A stretch of DNA of 64,000 nt. It comes from an uncultured Roseivirga sp. Its GTDB lineage: Bacteria; Bacteroidota; Bacteroidia; Cytophagales; Cyclobacteriaceae. Location: positions 124,001 through 188,000 of the forward strand of contig CANLOY010000007.1 in NCBI GenBank assembly GCA_947493005.1. Direction: 5' to 3'. How positions within the stretch are numbered: the first letter of the stretch is position 1; every line of letters begins with the position of its first letter. The position numbers and the translations under genes were made by a program. A model generated the notes under the pieces. The model did no database searches, was not told the origin of the DNA, and was given only the letters and a program-made list of their open reading frames with translations. This document shows, in pieces, positions 51,001-60,380 of this stretch.

Positions 51001-51924
51001 TTATTCAGGTATTATTGTTTCGGAGAAAAGTACTCCTTCCTTTAATGCGTAGGTACAAGCGGTCAGGTGATTTATTGGTAGATTCTCTAACACAAAAGAG
51101 ATTAAACAGCTCGCTACCACAATCATATCAACCCGCATAGAAACCATACCAGGAATGCTCAACCTTTCCTCTCTGTCTTTGATGAGAAGACTTCTATGAA
51201 TGTCATGATAAGCCTTTATTGGAAGGTCAAAAGTTTTACTGTCAGCAGGACGCCTACCGGCAGTTCCGATAAGATATATCTCAGCCAGGGTATCAAAAGT
51301 TCCGGAGCAGCCAATCAAACCTGTTGGTTTATATAAGTCAATAGCGTCATTCAGTGCTTTGAGTTCTGTCGATAACCATTTAAACATTGACTCAATATCA
51401 TTTGGAGGCATCGGGTCATGTTGGTGAAATTTATCTAAAAGCCTTTGTGCACCAATTTCGAAACTCCTTTTCCAGAGCACTTCTTTTTGATTTCCGATGA
51501 TAAACTCCACACTTCCGCCACCAATGTCCATCACCAATTGGTTACTGGTCAATGTCATGGCAGCTTTTACCCCTTCAAAGATTAACTGAGCTTCCTGGTC
51601 TCCAGAAATGATTTCAATTTCGATATCAGTTCGCTCTTTTACTTCTGCAAGCAAATCTTTTCCGTTGCTGGCATTTCGGATAGCACTGGTTGCAACTCCT
51701 TTTACATATTTAACCCCAAATTGATCAATTACTGTTTTGAAAATTTCAAGTGCGTGAAGGGCACGTTTCATAGCTTCTGGAGCTATTTTGCCTTTACTGA
51801 TTCCGTTCTGACCAATTTTTACCGCTATTTTTTCTTTGTAAAGCGTATTGAGCTGATCCCCATCCTGTTCTACTATGAATAGGTGGAAGGTATTAGTTCC
51901 CAGATCAATAACTGCTTTTCGCAT
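51001..51924 (-). CDS. Ppx/GppA-family phosphatase
   Basis: A 307-aa protein of the ASKHA fold. The phosphate-binding loops IDLGTNTFHLFIV (1-18) and VMDIGGGSVEFIIG (near 135) are present, as is GCSGTFDTLAEI. It has only the two-lobed Ppx/GppA core and no C-terminal HD domain, as in short exopolyphosphatases. It hydrolyses polyphosphate and/or the pentaphosphate form of (p)ppGpp; which one cannot be told from sequence. It shares an 18-base gap with the Ldh gene. Confidence 0.92.
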   Translation of the reverse strand: MRKAVIDLGTNTFHLFIVEQDGDQLNTLYKEKIAVKIGQNGISKGKIAPEAMKRALHALEIFKTVIDQFGVKYVKGVATSAIRNASNGKDLLAEVKERTDIEIEIISGDQEAQLIFEGVKAAMTLTSNQLVMDIGGGSVEFIIGNQKEVLWKRSFEIGAQRLLDKFHQHDPMPPNDIESMFKWLSTELKALNDAIDLYKPTGLIGCSGTFDTLAEIYLIGTAGRRPADSKTFDLPIKAYHDIHRSLLIKDREERLSIPGMVSMRVDMIVVASCLISFVLENLPINHLTACTYALKEGVLFSETIIPE

Positions 51925-52035
51925 ACTTAGATAGCTACTTTAAAGGATGGCCGAAGATAAGAGATATTACCAAAAAATGAATCTTCCGTCAGTGGAATTA
52001 GCATACACTAAAATTCTTTTTTGATTCGATCTATA

Positions 52036-52043
52036 TATCTTTG
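52036..52043 (+). promoter_or_regulatory. -7 element of the carboxyltransferase gene
   Basis: TATCTTTG matches TAnnTTTG and lies 19 bases before the ATG at 52063. The -33 element at 19 bases is poor. It places the transcription start well after the alternative TTG start at 52021, excluding that start. Confidence 0.55.
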
Positions 52044-52062
52044 GCTTCATAATTATCTATCC

Positions 52063-53649
52063 ATGGAGGAACAGAAGAACGGTAAATCAGAAGTACATCT
52101 TTTAACAAAAGAGGAAAAGTATCAATTACTTGAATCTAAGAATCAGGAAGCACTATTAGGTGGTGGCGAAAGAAGAATAGAAGCACAACATAAACGAGGC
52201 AAACTAACTGCCAGAGAACGGATTATGTTGTTGATTGATGAAGGTACTTTTGAAGAGATCGGAAAGTTTGTTGAACACAGAGCCACTGACTTTGGCCTGG
52301 ATAAAGAGATTTATTTGGGCGATGGTGTCGTGACTGGATATGGAACTGTGAATGGCCGTCTCGTTTATGTTTATTCTCAGGACTTTACTGTATTCGGTGG
52401 TTCACTTTCAGAAACACATGCTGAGAAAATTTGTAAGATCATGGATCTTGCATTGAAAAACGGAGCACCCCTTATTGGTCTTAATGATTCTGGTGGAGCT
52501 CGAATTCAAGAAGGGGTGGTTTCTCTTGGAGGGTACGCAGATATTTTCTATCGAAATACTCGCGCATCTGGTGTAGTTCCTCAGATATCAGCTATCATGG
52601 GGCCGTGTGCTGGTGGTGCGGTATACTCGCCTGCTATTACCGACTTTATCTTTATGGTAGAGAATACATCTTACATGTTTGTGACTGGACCTAATGTGGT
52701 GAAGACCGTAACGCAGGAAGAGGTGACTTCTGAGGAGCTAGGAGGAGCAAGCACACATAGTACTAAAAGTGGAGTAACACATTTTTCTTCTGCTAATGAA
52801 GTGAAGTGTCTGAATGATATTAAACGCTTATTGTCTTACATACCTCAGAATTGTGAAGAGGATGCTCCGGTTTATCACTATCACGAAGAGGATGAGTTAA
52901 GAACAAAGTTGAACGAAATTTTACCTGATAATCCGAATCAACCTTACGATATGCATGAGGTAATTGAAAACCTTGTGGATGAGGATTCTTTCTTTGAAGT
53001 TCATAAAAACTATGCCGAGAACATTATTGTTGGATTCGCTAAGATTGGAGGTAGAAGCATTGGTATTGTAGGTAATCAACCAGCCTCACTTGCTGGAGTA
53101 CTGGATATTGATGCCAGTGTTAAAGGAGCAAGATTCGTCAGGTTCTGCGATAGCTTTAATATTCCTTTGCTTGTATTAGAAGATGTACCAGGGTTTTTAC
53201 CAGGGACTGATCAGGAGTGGAGAGGAATTATAACCAATGGAGCTAAATTACTTTATGCATTTGCAGAGGCGACAGTACCAAGAATAACTGTGATTACCAG
53301 GAAAGCTTATGGTGGGGCCTATGATGTAATGAACTCTAAGCATATCGGTGCAGATATGAATTACGCCTGGCCAATGGCTGAAATTGCTGTAATGGGAGCT
53401 AAAGGTGCCGCTGAAATCATCTTTAAGAGAGAGATTGCCGCGGCTGAAGATCCTGAAGCTAAATTACAAGAGAAGGTAGATGAATACACTGCAAAGTTTG
53501 CCAACCCTTACAGAGCAGCAAGAAGAGGTTATGTAGATGAAGTAATAACACCAGAAACAACCAGGTTGAAGCTTATAAGGGCATTCAAGATGCTGGAGAA
53601 CAAAGTAGATACCTTACCTAAAAAGAAGCACGGAAATATTCCACTTTAA
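52063..53649 (+). CDS. Acyl-CoA carboxylase carboxyltransferase (beta) subunit
   Basis: A 528-aa carboxyltransferase of the propionyl/methylmalonyl-CoA type, length typical of Pcc[12 protein letters not shown] at the N-terminus, the first crotonase-like half with [13 protein letters not shown] and [18 protein letters not shown], and the second half with [15 protein letters not shown] and [12 protein letters not shown] are diagnostic. It transfers carboxylate from biotin to propionyl-CoA or a similar acyl-CoA. It probably works with the biotin carrier at 7740-8237. Start chosen at ATG 52063 because a -7 promoter element lies between it and the alternative TTG at 52021. Confidence 0.95.
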   Translation: MEEQKNGKSEVHLLTKEEKYQLLESKNQEALLGGGERRIEAQHKRGKLTARERIMLLIDEGTFEEIGKFVEHRATDFGLDKEIYLGDGVVTGYGTVNGRLVYVYSQDFTVFGGSLSETHAEKICKIMDLALKNGAPLIGLNDSGGARIQEGVVSLGGYADIFYRNTRASGVVPQISAIMGPCAGGAVYSPAITDFIFMVENTSYMFVTGPNVVKTVTQEEVTSEELGGASTHSTKSGVTHFSSANEVKCLNDIKRLLSYIPQNCEEDAPVYHYHEEDELRTKLNEILPDNPNQPYDMHEVIENLVDEDSFFEVHKNYAENIIVGFAKIGGRSIGIVGNQPASLAGVLDIDASVKGARFVRFCDSFNIPLLVLEDVPGFLPGTDQEWRGIITNGAKLLYAFAEATVPRITVITRKAYGGAYDVMNSKHIGADMNYAWPMAEIAVMGAKGAAEIIFKREIAAAEDPEAKLQEKVDEYTAKFANPYRAARRGYVDEVITPETTRLKLIRAFKMLENKVDTLPKKKHGNIPL

Positions 53650-53687
53650 GCAGGTCATAACCATAATTACCTAATACGGGAAATCTT

Positions 53688-54758
53688 ATGAATAAGAATA
53701 GCGAAGAATTTTTAATAAAGTATTTGAATAATGCTTCTCCAACAGGTTTCGAAAGTTCAGGGCAGCAAATATGGCTTGACTATATCAAACCATATACTGA
53801 CACTTACTTTACAGACAAATATGGTACAGCGGTGGGAGTAATTAATCCTGACGCCCCTTACAAGGTAGTAATTGAGGCACATGCTGACGAGATTGCCTGG
53901 TTTGTGAACTACATAGGCGATGACGGCTATATTTATGTAATTCGAAATGGTGGATCTGATCACCAGATTGCTCCATCAAAGCGTGTTAACCTTCATACAG
54001 ACAAAGGGGTTGTGAAAGGCGTTTTTGGATGGCCTGCAATTCACGTAAGAGACAGACAAAATGAAAAAGGTCCTAGTCTGAAAAACATCTTTATTGATGT
54101 TGGTGCCTCTTCAAAGCAAGAAGTGTTAGATATGGGAATCCATGTGGGCACCGTTATTACTTTTGAAGATGAGGTTTTCAAACTCAACAATACCTACTGG
54201 TGTGGGAGAGCACTGGATAATAGAATTGGTGGCTTCATGATTGCTGAGGTAGCCAGAATGTTGAAAGAGAGCGAAACCGAACTGCCTTTCGGGCTTTATG
54301 TTGTAAATGCTGTTCAGGAAGAAATTGGTCTTCGTGGTGCTGAAATGATTGCAGCGAGAATTAAACCTGATGTAGCTATTGTTACGGATGTTTGTCATGA
54401 TACACACTCTCCGATGTACGACAAGAAGAGAGATGGAGATCAGAAAGCTGGTTCAGGGCCTGTCTTAACCTATGGTCCGGCCGTTCACAACAATGTGCTG
54501 AACATGTTAATTAATGTAGCTGATGAGCAGAAAATCGATATCCAAAGATCAGCAGCTTCGCGATCTACGGGTACAGATACCGATGCTTTTGCATACTCCA
54601 ATGAAGGTGTTCCATCTGCATTAATTTCTCTTCCACTGAAATATATGCATACAACGGTGGAAACAGCGCACGAAAAGGATGTTGACGATGTGATTAAGTT
54701 GATGTACGAGTTTCTGGTACAACTTCCTGACAATCACGATTTCAGTTACCTTAAATAA
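53688..54758 (+). CDS. M42-family metallopeptidase (glutamyl/leucyl aminopeptidase type)
   Basis: A 356-aa zinc aminopeptidase of the TET/M42 type. Metal ligands and catalytic residues are visible: His-Asp in IEAHADEIAWF (about 63-73), Asp in CGRALDNRIGG, Glu-Glu in VQEEIGLRGAEM, Asp in TDVCHDTHSP and His in YMHTTVETAHEKD. Such enzymes degrade oligopeptides in the cytoplasm. Thirty-eight bases after the carboxyltransferase and 2 bases before the BtuF-like gene. Confidence 0.94.
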   Translation: MNKNSEEFLIKYLNNASPTGFESSGQQIWLDYIKPYTDTYFTDKYGTAVGVINPDAPYKVVIEAHADEIAWFVNYIGDDGYIYVIRNGGSDHQIAPSKRVNLHTDKGVVKGVFGWPAIHVRDRQNEKGPSLKNIFIDVGASSKQEVLDMGIHVGTVITFEDEVFKLNNTYWCGRALDNRIGGFMIAEVARMLKESETELPFGLYVVNAVQEEIGLRGAEMIAARIKPDVAIVTDVCHDTHSPMYDKKRDGDQKAGSGPVLTYGPAVHNNVLNMLINVADEQKIDIQRSAASRSTGTDTDAFAYSNEGVPSALISLPLKYMHTTVETAHEKDVDDVIKLMYEFLVQLPDNHDFSYLK

Positions 54759-54760
54759 AT

Positions 54761-55531
54761 ATGCCGGAGGTTATTGATCAAATGGGACGTAGGGTGCAAG
54801 TGCCCGCAAGGCCCCAGCGAATAATCTCCTTAGTTCCTTCTCAAACCGAATTATTGTTCGATTTAGGTTTAGGAGATCGAGTAGTTGGTATTACTAAATT
54901 CTGCATTCACCCAAGAGTTTGGAGAAAATCTAAAACTATAGTTGGTGGTACCAAACAGTATAGATTTGATGTGATCAAATCATTGAATCCGGATTTGATT
55001 ATTGGAAACAAGGAAGAAAATGAAAGAAAAGGCATTGAAGAGTTAGCCGATGAATACCCTGTATGGATGAGTGATATCAGTACTTTACAAGATGCCATTG
55101 AAATGATCAGTTGCGTTGGGAGCTTAACAAACGAAAGTGAAAAAGCGCTGAGTATTTCAGAGGAAATTCAAAATTCATTGGAATCTTTCAAGGCTAAAGC
55201 GATACCAGAAAAAGCACTATATCTTATTTGGAAAAAGCCATATATGGCAGCTGGTCAGGGGACTTTCATTCATGAAATGCTGAAAGCTGTTGGCTACGAA
55301 AATGTAGTTATCAATGAGCGTTATCCTGATTTAAACCTTTCAGATATCAAAGAGCTGGCACCAGATACTATCTTGCTTTCCTCAGAACCTTATCCCTTTA
55401 AAGAGAAGGATTTTGGAGAGTTGAAGGAACTATTACCCGATGTTTCTATTAAACTGGTGGATGGCGAAATATTTAGCTGGTATGGCAGTAGGTTGCTTAA
55501 GGCAGCTACTTATTTTAAAACCTTAGTGTAA
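54761..55531 (+). CDS. BtuF-like helical-backbone metal/cofactor binding protein without signal peptide
   Basis: A 256-aa protein of the type III solute-binding fold (RPQRIISLVPSQTELLFDLG, VVGITKFCIHP, DVIKSLNPDLIIGNKEEN), related to the cobalamin-binding BtuF. Periplasmic members start with a signal or lipobox; this one begins directly at the mature sequence, MPEVIDQMGRRVQVPARP, 2 bases after the M42 gene. No upstream extension is available in frame without entering that gene. It is therefore probably cytoplasmic, or exported by unusual means. No BtuCD-type transporter genes are near. Confidence 0.87.
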   Translation: MPEVIDQMGRRVQVPARPQRIISLVPSQTELLFDLGLGDRVVGITKFCIHPRVWRKSKTIVGGTKQYRFDVIKSLNPDLIIGNKEENERKGIEELADEYPVWMSDISTLQDAIEMISCVGSLTNESEKALSISEEIQNSLESFKAKAIPEKALYLIWKKPYMAAGQGTFIHEMLKAVGYENVVINERYPDLNLSDIKELAPDTILLSSEPYPFKEKDFGELKELLPDVSIKLVDGEIFSWYGSRLLKAATYFKTLV

Positions 55532-55537
55532 AAGAAA

Positions 55538-55568
55538 GGGAGGCCTCCAGCAGACCTCCCGTATTTAC
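55538..55568 (+). terminator. Terminator after the BtuF-like gene
   Basis: GGGAGG pairs with CCTCCC around 11 bases, with a short inner pairing, followed by GTATTTACGTT. The T tract is weak. Located 6 bases past the stop. Confidence 0.55.
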
Positions 55569-55626
55569 GTTACCTAAACACGATAAATGCATTCCGCATT
55601 TACAGAGTCGTAACACTCCCAAATTC

Positions 55627-55998
55627 TTAACTATTGAGCTGGTATGGGTTAAAACAGTTCATACGCTCAATACCCTGACCCTTCCTTTGATCAAAAGAAT
55701 AAGAGTCAGTAATGCCTTGATTTAAACTATGTACAGAAAATTCAGAGACTGAATAACGAGCGATGTTTTCAGGTTTTGAATGTGTGTGTCTGTTATAGTT
55801 ATTAAAAAATATCTTCTCTTTGAAAGTGAAACCAGCCAGCTCACCAAAAAATGAGTAGTCTTTGGTGAGCTTTTCTGGCGTGCCGGAACCAGCCGACTTA
55901 ATTTGAACATAACACTTCAGCTCATTCTCCGCGAAGTAAGAGTTTTGAGTTGTTAGTAATATGCCCAAAAACAGTACGTATACTGCTAGTGGTTTCAT
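55627..55998 (-). CDS. Small secreted protein of unknown function
   Basis: A 123-aa protein with a signal peptide (hydrophobic 4-16, likely cleavage near A23). The mature part of about 100 residues has two cysteines (C29 and C115) that could form one disulfide bridge, and no recognisable domain. Coding is supported by the signal peptide, a promoter-like TTGA-19-CATATTTG and a perfect inverted repeat upstream. It stands alone between two convergent or unrelated units. No function can be assigned. Confidence 0.6.
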   Translation of the reverse strand: MKPLAVYVLFLGILLTTQNSYFAENELKCYVQIKSAGSGTPEKLTKDYSFFGELAGFTFKEKIFFNNYNRHTHSKPENIARYSVSEFSVHSLNQGITDSYSFDQRKGQGIERMNCFNPYQLNS

Positions 55999-56016
55999 AT
56001 GTTTAGGTTAATGATT

Positions 56017-56054
56017 CAAATATGGAAAAGATATATGTAATTTTCAACATATAT
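56017..56054 (-). promoter_or_regulatory. Promoter and palindrome of the small secreted protein gene
   Basis: On the minus strand TTGA (56044-56047) and CATATTTG (56017-56024) are 19 bases apart. An inverted repeat ATATATGT (56031-56038) / ACATATAT (56047-56054) with an 8-base spacer straddles the -33 region, a position suited to a repressor or activator. Confidence 0.45.
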
Positions 56055-56197
56055 TCATAAAAAATTATTTTACTCTTGATTCTGTTAATGAGTGAGAACC
56101 AAGAAAAGTGTCTTCTAGAGCTGCTAATTGATGTTTTGGTAAGGAGAGAAGGATCGAAAAAAGTTTTGGATTGTATAACTAGACGTAAAAACTCATG

Positions 56198-56225
56198 TGT
56201 ATTATAAAAAAGAGTTTATAATACA
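56198..56225. repeat. AT-rich inverted repeat downstream of the ABC exporter
   Basis: TGTATTATAAA and TTTATAATACA form a perfect 11-bp stem with a 6-base loop. It lies about 54 bases past the exporter stop. It lacks G-C pairs and a T run, so a standard terminator is unlikely; mRNA 3' end protection is possible. Confidence 0.4.
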
Positions 56226-56278
56226 AGACTGAGTATAACCAGAAGAAAGCCCTGAACTTACTTTTATTCGATGCTTCC

Positions 56279-58030
56279 TTATATTCTTGCCTGATAAGTA
56301 TATAGCTGGTAGTACCTTCCTTCTTTCGCAATAAGTTCGTCATGATTTCCTCTTTCAGCAATTTGACCTTCCTCAATAACCAGGATCTGATCTGCCTGCC
56401 TGATAGTGCTCAGCCTATGCGCAATTACGAAGGTGGTTCTTCCTTTCATTAAGCCAGCCAAACTCTTTTGAATAAAGGTTTCACTTTCCGTGTCAAGATT
56501 TGAAGTGGCTTCATCAAGAATCAGGATTTTTGGATTCGCAAGCACCGCTCTGGCGATAGCAATTCTCTGGCGTTGACCACCTGAGAGTTTTACTCCTCGT
56601 TCACCAATCAACGTGTCCAGCCCCTCATCGAACCTATCCGTGAACTCATGGACATAAGCTGCTTCAACAGCCCTTTGAAGCTCTTCTTCAGATGCATCTG
56701 GTCTTGGGAAGAGAATGTTTTCTCTTATTGTGCCCTCGAAAAGGAAATCGTCTTGAAGGACTACACCCAGGTACTGTCTGTAACTACCTAATTTGACAGT
56801 TGAAAGATCGGTATCGTCTAGTGTGACCTTACCACTTCTAGGGTTTAAGAATGTGGCGACAAGACCAGCGATAGTGGATTTGCCAGAACCTGAAGTACCA
56901 ACCAAGGCCGTGACACTACCTTTAGGTGCTTGAAAGCTGATGTTTTTTAGTACCTCTGTATCTTCTTCATAAGCAAAGCTTACATTATCAAATACAATAT
57001 CCCCTTTGATACTCTGAAGTTCAGTATTCCTCTTGGGATCTTCATCTTCGGTTGCCATCATCATAATTTCTTCAGTACGATCCAAACCGGCAAAAGCTTC
57101 TGTGATTTGTGAACCGATATTCGACATTTGAATTACAGGAGCTACTAATATCCCAAGGAAAAGTAGAAATGAGAATAAGTCACCGGTTGTCATCTCGCCA
57201 TTAAGAACTGCAGTTCCCCCAATTCCCATTATGCCAACAGTGGCGACACCTGCCAACAAAAAGATTGCTGAACTGTTGACCAGTGCCGTTGCAGTCAATG
57301 TCTTCTTAACATTTTCATAGAGGTCATTCACTCCCTTTTCGAAAGTTTTTATTTCTTGTCCTTCAGCCCCAAAGCCTTTAATTACCCGAATACCACCGAG
57401 GGTTTCAGTAAGTCTGCCGGTAACATTTGCATTAATCTCTCCTCTTTTACGAAATGTAGGTCTGAGGTAGCCAAAAGCCTTCATAGTAATAATCCCAAAA
57501 ATTAAAATAGGGATCAACATATATACTGTTAGTTGCCAGTTGAGTGTTATCAGAAAGTACAGAACACCCAAAGCGGTAAGCGTGCCACCCACTAGCTGAA
57601 CTAGACCAGTTCCTACAAGGTTTCTTACGCCCTCAACATCAGTCATTATTCGGGAAACTAATGCACCTGACTTATTACTATCGAAGTAGTTAATTGGTAG
57701 AGACAGTATCTTTTGCTGTACTTTCACTCTGAGTGTGGCAATTAGCTTTTGAGCCTGAACACTTAGCAATCTTGTCAAGGCGAAAGAAGAGCTGGATTGT
57801 ACTACTATGGCTATCATAGTATAAATGAGAATAGTCCTCAACATAGCACTGTCTCCTTTTACAAGTACATCATCAATAAGGAATTTGGTAGCACGTGGAA
57901 TTACTAGTGTAGCGGCACTTCTAAACATGATGAGAACTAGTCCAACCAGTAATAAACCTTTTCTGGGTAAAATTATTGTCTTAAATACCTGTCCTACAGT
58001 AATGTTGTTGAGCTTCTTCTTTTTGGCCAT
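56279..58030 (-). CDS. ABC exporter half-transporter (MsbA/lipid A exporter-like)
   Basis: A 583-aa fused protein. An N-terminal ABC transmembrane domain (about 20-320, six helices) is followed by an ATPase domain with Walker A GTSGSGKST, Q loop VVLQDDFLF, signature LSGGQRQ, Walker B ILILDEATSNLD and switch IAHRLST. It should work as a homodimer or heterodimer exporting lipids, peptides or drugs; family resemblance is to MsbA-type exporters, but the substrate is unproved. It stands alone, downstream of the aro cluster but with its own 94-base upstream gap. Confidence 0.95.
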   Translation of the reverse strand: MAKKKKLNNITVGQVFKTIILPRKGLLLVGLVLIMFRSAATLVIPRATKFLIDDVLVKGDSAMLRTILIYTMIAIVVQSSSSFALTRLLSVQAQKLIATLRVKVQQKILSLPINYFDSNKSGALVSRIMTDVEGVRNLVGTGLVQLVGGTLTALGVLYFLITLNWQLTVYMLIPILIFGIITMKAFGYLRPTFRKRGEINANVTGRLTETLGGIRVIKGFGAEGQEIKTFEKGVNDLYENVKKTLTATALVNSSAIFLLAGVATVGIMGIGGTAVLNGEMTTGDLFSFLLFLGILVAPVIQMSNIGSQITEAFAGLDRTEEIMMMATEDEDPKRNTELQSIKGDIVFDNVSFAYEEDTEVLKNISFQAPKGSVTALVGTSGSGKSTIAGLVATFLNPRSGKVTLDDTDLSTVKLGSYRQYLGVVLQDDFLFEGTIRENILFPRPDASEEELQRAVEAAYVHEFTDRFDEGLDTLIGERGVKLSGGQRQRIAIARAVLANPKILILDEATSNLDTESETFIQKSLAGLMKGRTTFVIAHRLSTIRQADQILVIEEGQIAERGNHDELIAKEGRYYQLYTYQARI

Positions 58031-58124
58031 AAAGTGTTGATTGAATTAAAGCTAAACGCTATGCATGCGAAATTGATTCCAAGATATGGAAAGTAATTTA
58101 GCTGACACTTGATTTAAGTCAACT

Positions 58125-59336
58125 TCAGGAAGTGGCTTTGGCTACATCATCCCAAAAACTAGGATAAGATTTATTGACTACAGAAGGGTCTTCAATGATC
58201 ACTGGCTGATGAGTGCAAAGTGGAGCAAAGGCCATGGCCATCCGGTGGTCTTCATAGGTCTTAATACTTACCTCTGGTTGCCCAGGTTCGTATTTTGATT
58301 TGATTTCCCAAACACCCTCTTCGGTTTCCTTCAGTTTAACATTAATCTTTTTAAGCTCCTTTTTAAGTGCCTTGATACGGTCTGTTTCTTTAATACGAAG
58401 ACTTTCTAAACCTGTCATTTTACAGTCTATGTGTTTGACTCCACATATTACAGCAACAGTTTGAGCAAGGTCAGGACAATCTGAGAAATCAAACTCGACT
58501 TCTTTCTGATGTGGGATTTTCTGAAGCACTACACCATCTTCTTCGAAAGTACTCATGACACCCAATTGATTCATGATCCGCACAATAGCAATATCACCTT
58601 GTAGAGATTTTTGTCTTAGTCCAAGCAGTTTGATTTTGGCTTCTTTGGCTAAGGCTACAAAACTAAACCAATAGCTCGCTCCCGACCAGTCCGATTCTAC
58701 TACATAAGGATATTCTTGATAAGGCTGAGGTTTAATCTCAATAGTATTGTTTGTCCAGGTACTTTTGATACCAAACAACTTCATCATGTCAAGCGTCATT
58801 TGGATATAAGGTCTGCTACCTATTTTCCCTTTTAGTTTAAGAACGAGCCCATTGGGTAGGCTAGGGGCAATCATCAGGAGTGCAGAAATATACTGACTAC
58901 TAACGTCTCCCTTGATGCTTACTTCTTCAGTTTTTTGATTTTTTATTGGAATGACCTGATGAGGAGGGAAACCATCTTCTTTTAGGTGTTTTACTTTTGC
59001 TCCAAGTTGCTTTAGTGCTTTGGTAAGAATTTTAATTGGTCTTTCCTGCATTCGATGAGTTCCTGTGAGTATTCTGTTCTTTGTACCCAAAGCGGCATAG
59101 GCTGTCAAAAAACGCATGGTGGTACCAGCGTCAAGTACATCTAGCGTTTCTTCTTCGCTGGAAAGTAAACGCAGCATAGTTTGCGTATCGCGTGCTTGTG
59201 ATAGGTTGGTGAGTACGGACTTGTTTCCTGAAAGTGCGTTAATAATCAGCGCTCTGTTGCTTTCGCTTTTAGAGGCAACAAGTTTGATTTCAACTTCGTG
59301 CAGAACAGGTGTATGTTTGATTGCTATGGTTTCCAA
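58125..59336 (-). CDS. aroA: 3-phosphoshikimate 1-carboxyvinyltransferase (EPSP synthase)
   Basis: A 403-aa enzyme of the shikimate pathway joining PEP to shikimate-3-phosphate. Substrate-binding motifs KSESNRA (about 20-26), AGTTMRFLTA (about 67-76), SSQYISALLMIAP (about 143-155), ETDRI and the C-terminal YEDHRMAMAFAPL are present. The first lobe deviates from the usual GSKS and NAGTAMR, giving VASKS and DAGTTMR, so it belongs to a divergent branch. Last gene of the aroF-aroB-aroA unit, one base after aroB. Confidence 0.95.
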   Translation of the reverse strand: METIAIKHTPVLHEVEIKLVASKSESNRALIINALSGNKSVLTNLSQARDTQTMLRLLSSEEETLDVLDAGTTMRFLTAYAALGTKNRILTGTHRMQERPIKILTKALKQLGAKVKHLKEDGFPPHQVIPIKNQKTEEVSIKGDVSSQYISALLMIAPSLPNGLVLKLKGKIGSRPYIQMTLDMMKLFGIKSTWTNNTIEIKPQPYQEYPYVVESDWSGASYWFSFVALAKEAKIKLLGLRQKSLQGDIAIVRIMNQLGVMSTFEEDGVVLQKIPHQKEVEFDFSDCPDLAQTVAVICGVKHIDCKMTGLESLRIKETDRIKALKKELKKINVKLKETEEGVWEIKSKYEPGQPEVSIKTYEDHRMAMAFAPLCTHQPVIIEDPSVVNKSYPSFWDDVAKATS

Positions 59337-59337
59337 G

Positions 59338-60372
59338 TCAGCTTTTCAGTTTTAGGTAAAAGAATAAAGAATCCATTACATCTTTTTCATCTACTGCAAT
59401 GTCATAGGTAGCTCTTCCAATTTCATATAGAAGTGAATGGTTAAGGAAGTTATTGACGTTCTTTTTGTCCTGATACATCAGTTTTATTATAGATGTGAAG
59501 TCAGTTTTCTTAATAGTAAGGTCAGGATAAATCCTCAGAATTGTATTACAAATTTCCGTTAGCTGGTCTTCTTCAAGACTTAATAACTTTTTGGACACAT
59601 AGGCTTCACAAATCATTCCTATCGCAATGGCCTCACCGTGTAGAAGATGGTTGTCTGAGGCCAGATAGAAGCTTTCAATAGCATGACCAATAGTGTGTCC
59701 AAAGTTCAGAATCTTTCTGAGTCCTGCTTCTTTTGGGTCCTCTTTGACTACAGCGTTTTTGATCTCTACCGAATGTGCGATAACGGCACTCCAGTTTTTC
59801 TGATTGAGTCCATCAGTGCTGACTTGCGCATAGTAATCTTTGTCTACAATCAGACCATGCTTAACCACTTCAGCAAATCCAGACCTTAACTGATTTTCGG
59901 GAAGTGTTTTCAGAAACACAGGATCTATGAAAACGGCTTCTGGGTCTTTAAAGAAACCCAAGTGATTCTTGAAGCCTTGAAAGTCTATACCAAGCTTACC
60001 GCCTACATTAGCATCTACAGCTGCCAGTAAGGTGGTGGGAATGTTGATGAAATCAATTCCTCGTTTATAGGTTACAGCGCAGAAACCACCCATATCTCCA
60101 ATAACGCCACCTCCCAGGTTTATGAGCAGTGATCTGCGATCAAATCCATTATCGGTTAGTTCTTTCCAAATCAACTGACAAGTTTCTAAAGTCTTATGGA
60201 CTTCTCCTGATCGTATTTTAATAAGGGAGTGTTCTGGAAGGCAATCTTTAACAATGGGGTAGCAATGGGTATAGGTGTTTTCATCCACTAATACAGCTAC
60301 TTTAGTATGACTACTTTCCTTGAAGAAGCCTTTCAGGCTCTTGTCAATATGATCTATGAGAATCTGGCTCAT
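59338..60372 (-). CDS. aroB: 3-dehydroquinate synthase
   Basis: A 344-aa NAD-dependent enzyme turning DAHP into 3-dehydroquinate. The NAD-binding GGGVIGDMGGFCAVTYKRGI and the metal/substrate region PTTLLAAVDANVGGKLGID are present, as are the zinc ligands in FAEVVKHGL, NFGHTIGHAIES and LLHGEAIAIGM. It acts directly on the product of the gene upstream (8-base gap), and aroA follows after one base. Confidence 0.97.
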   Translation of the reverse strand: MSQILIDHIDKSLKGFFKESSHTKVAVLVDENTYTHCYPIVKDCLPEHSLIKIRSGEVHKTLETCQLIWKELTDNGFDRRSLLINLGGGVIGDMGGFCAVTYKRGIDFINIPTTLLAAVDANVGGKLGIDFQGFKNHLGFFKDPEAVFIDPVFLKTLPENQLRSGFAEVVKHGLIVDKDYYAQVSTDGLNQKNWSAVIAHSVEIKNAVVKEDPKEAGLRKILNFGHTIGHAIESFYLASDNHLLHGEAIAIGMICEAYVSKKLLSLEEDQLTEICNTILRIYPDLTIKKTDFTSIIKLMYQDKKNVNNFLNHSLLYEIGRATYDIAVDEKDVMDSLFFYLKLKS

Positions 60373-60380
60373 AATTGAAT

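Noticed and set aside
56179-56376. 65-aa frame overlapping the 3' end of the ABC exporter in another frame
   Set aside because: It overlaps well-conserved ATPase coding sequence and lacks a promoter or start context.
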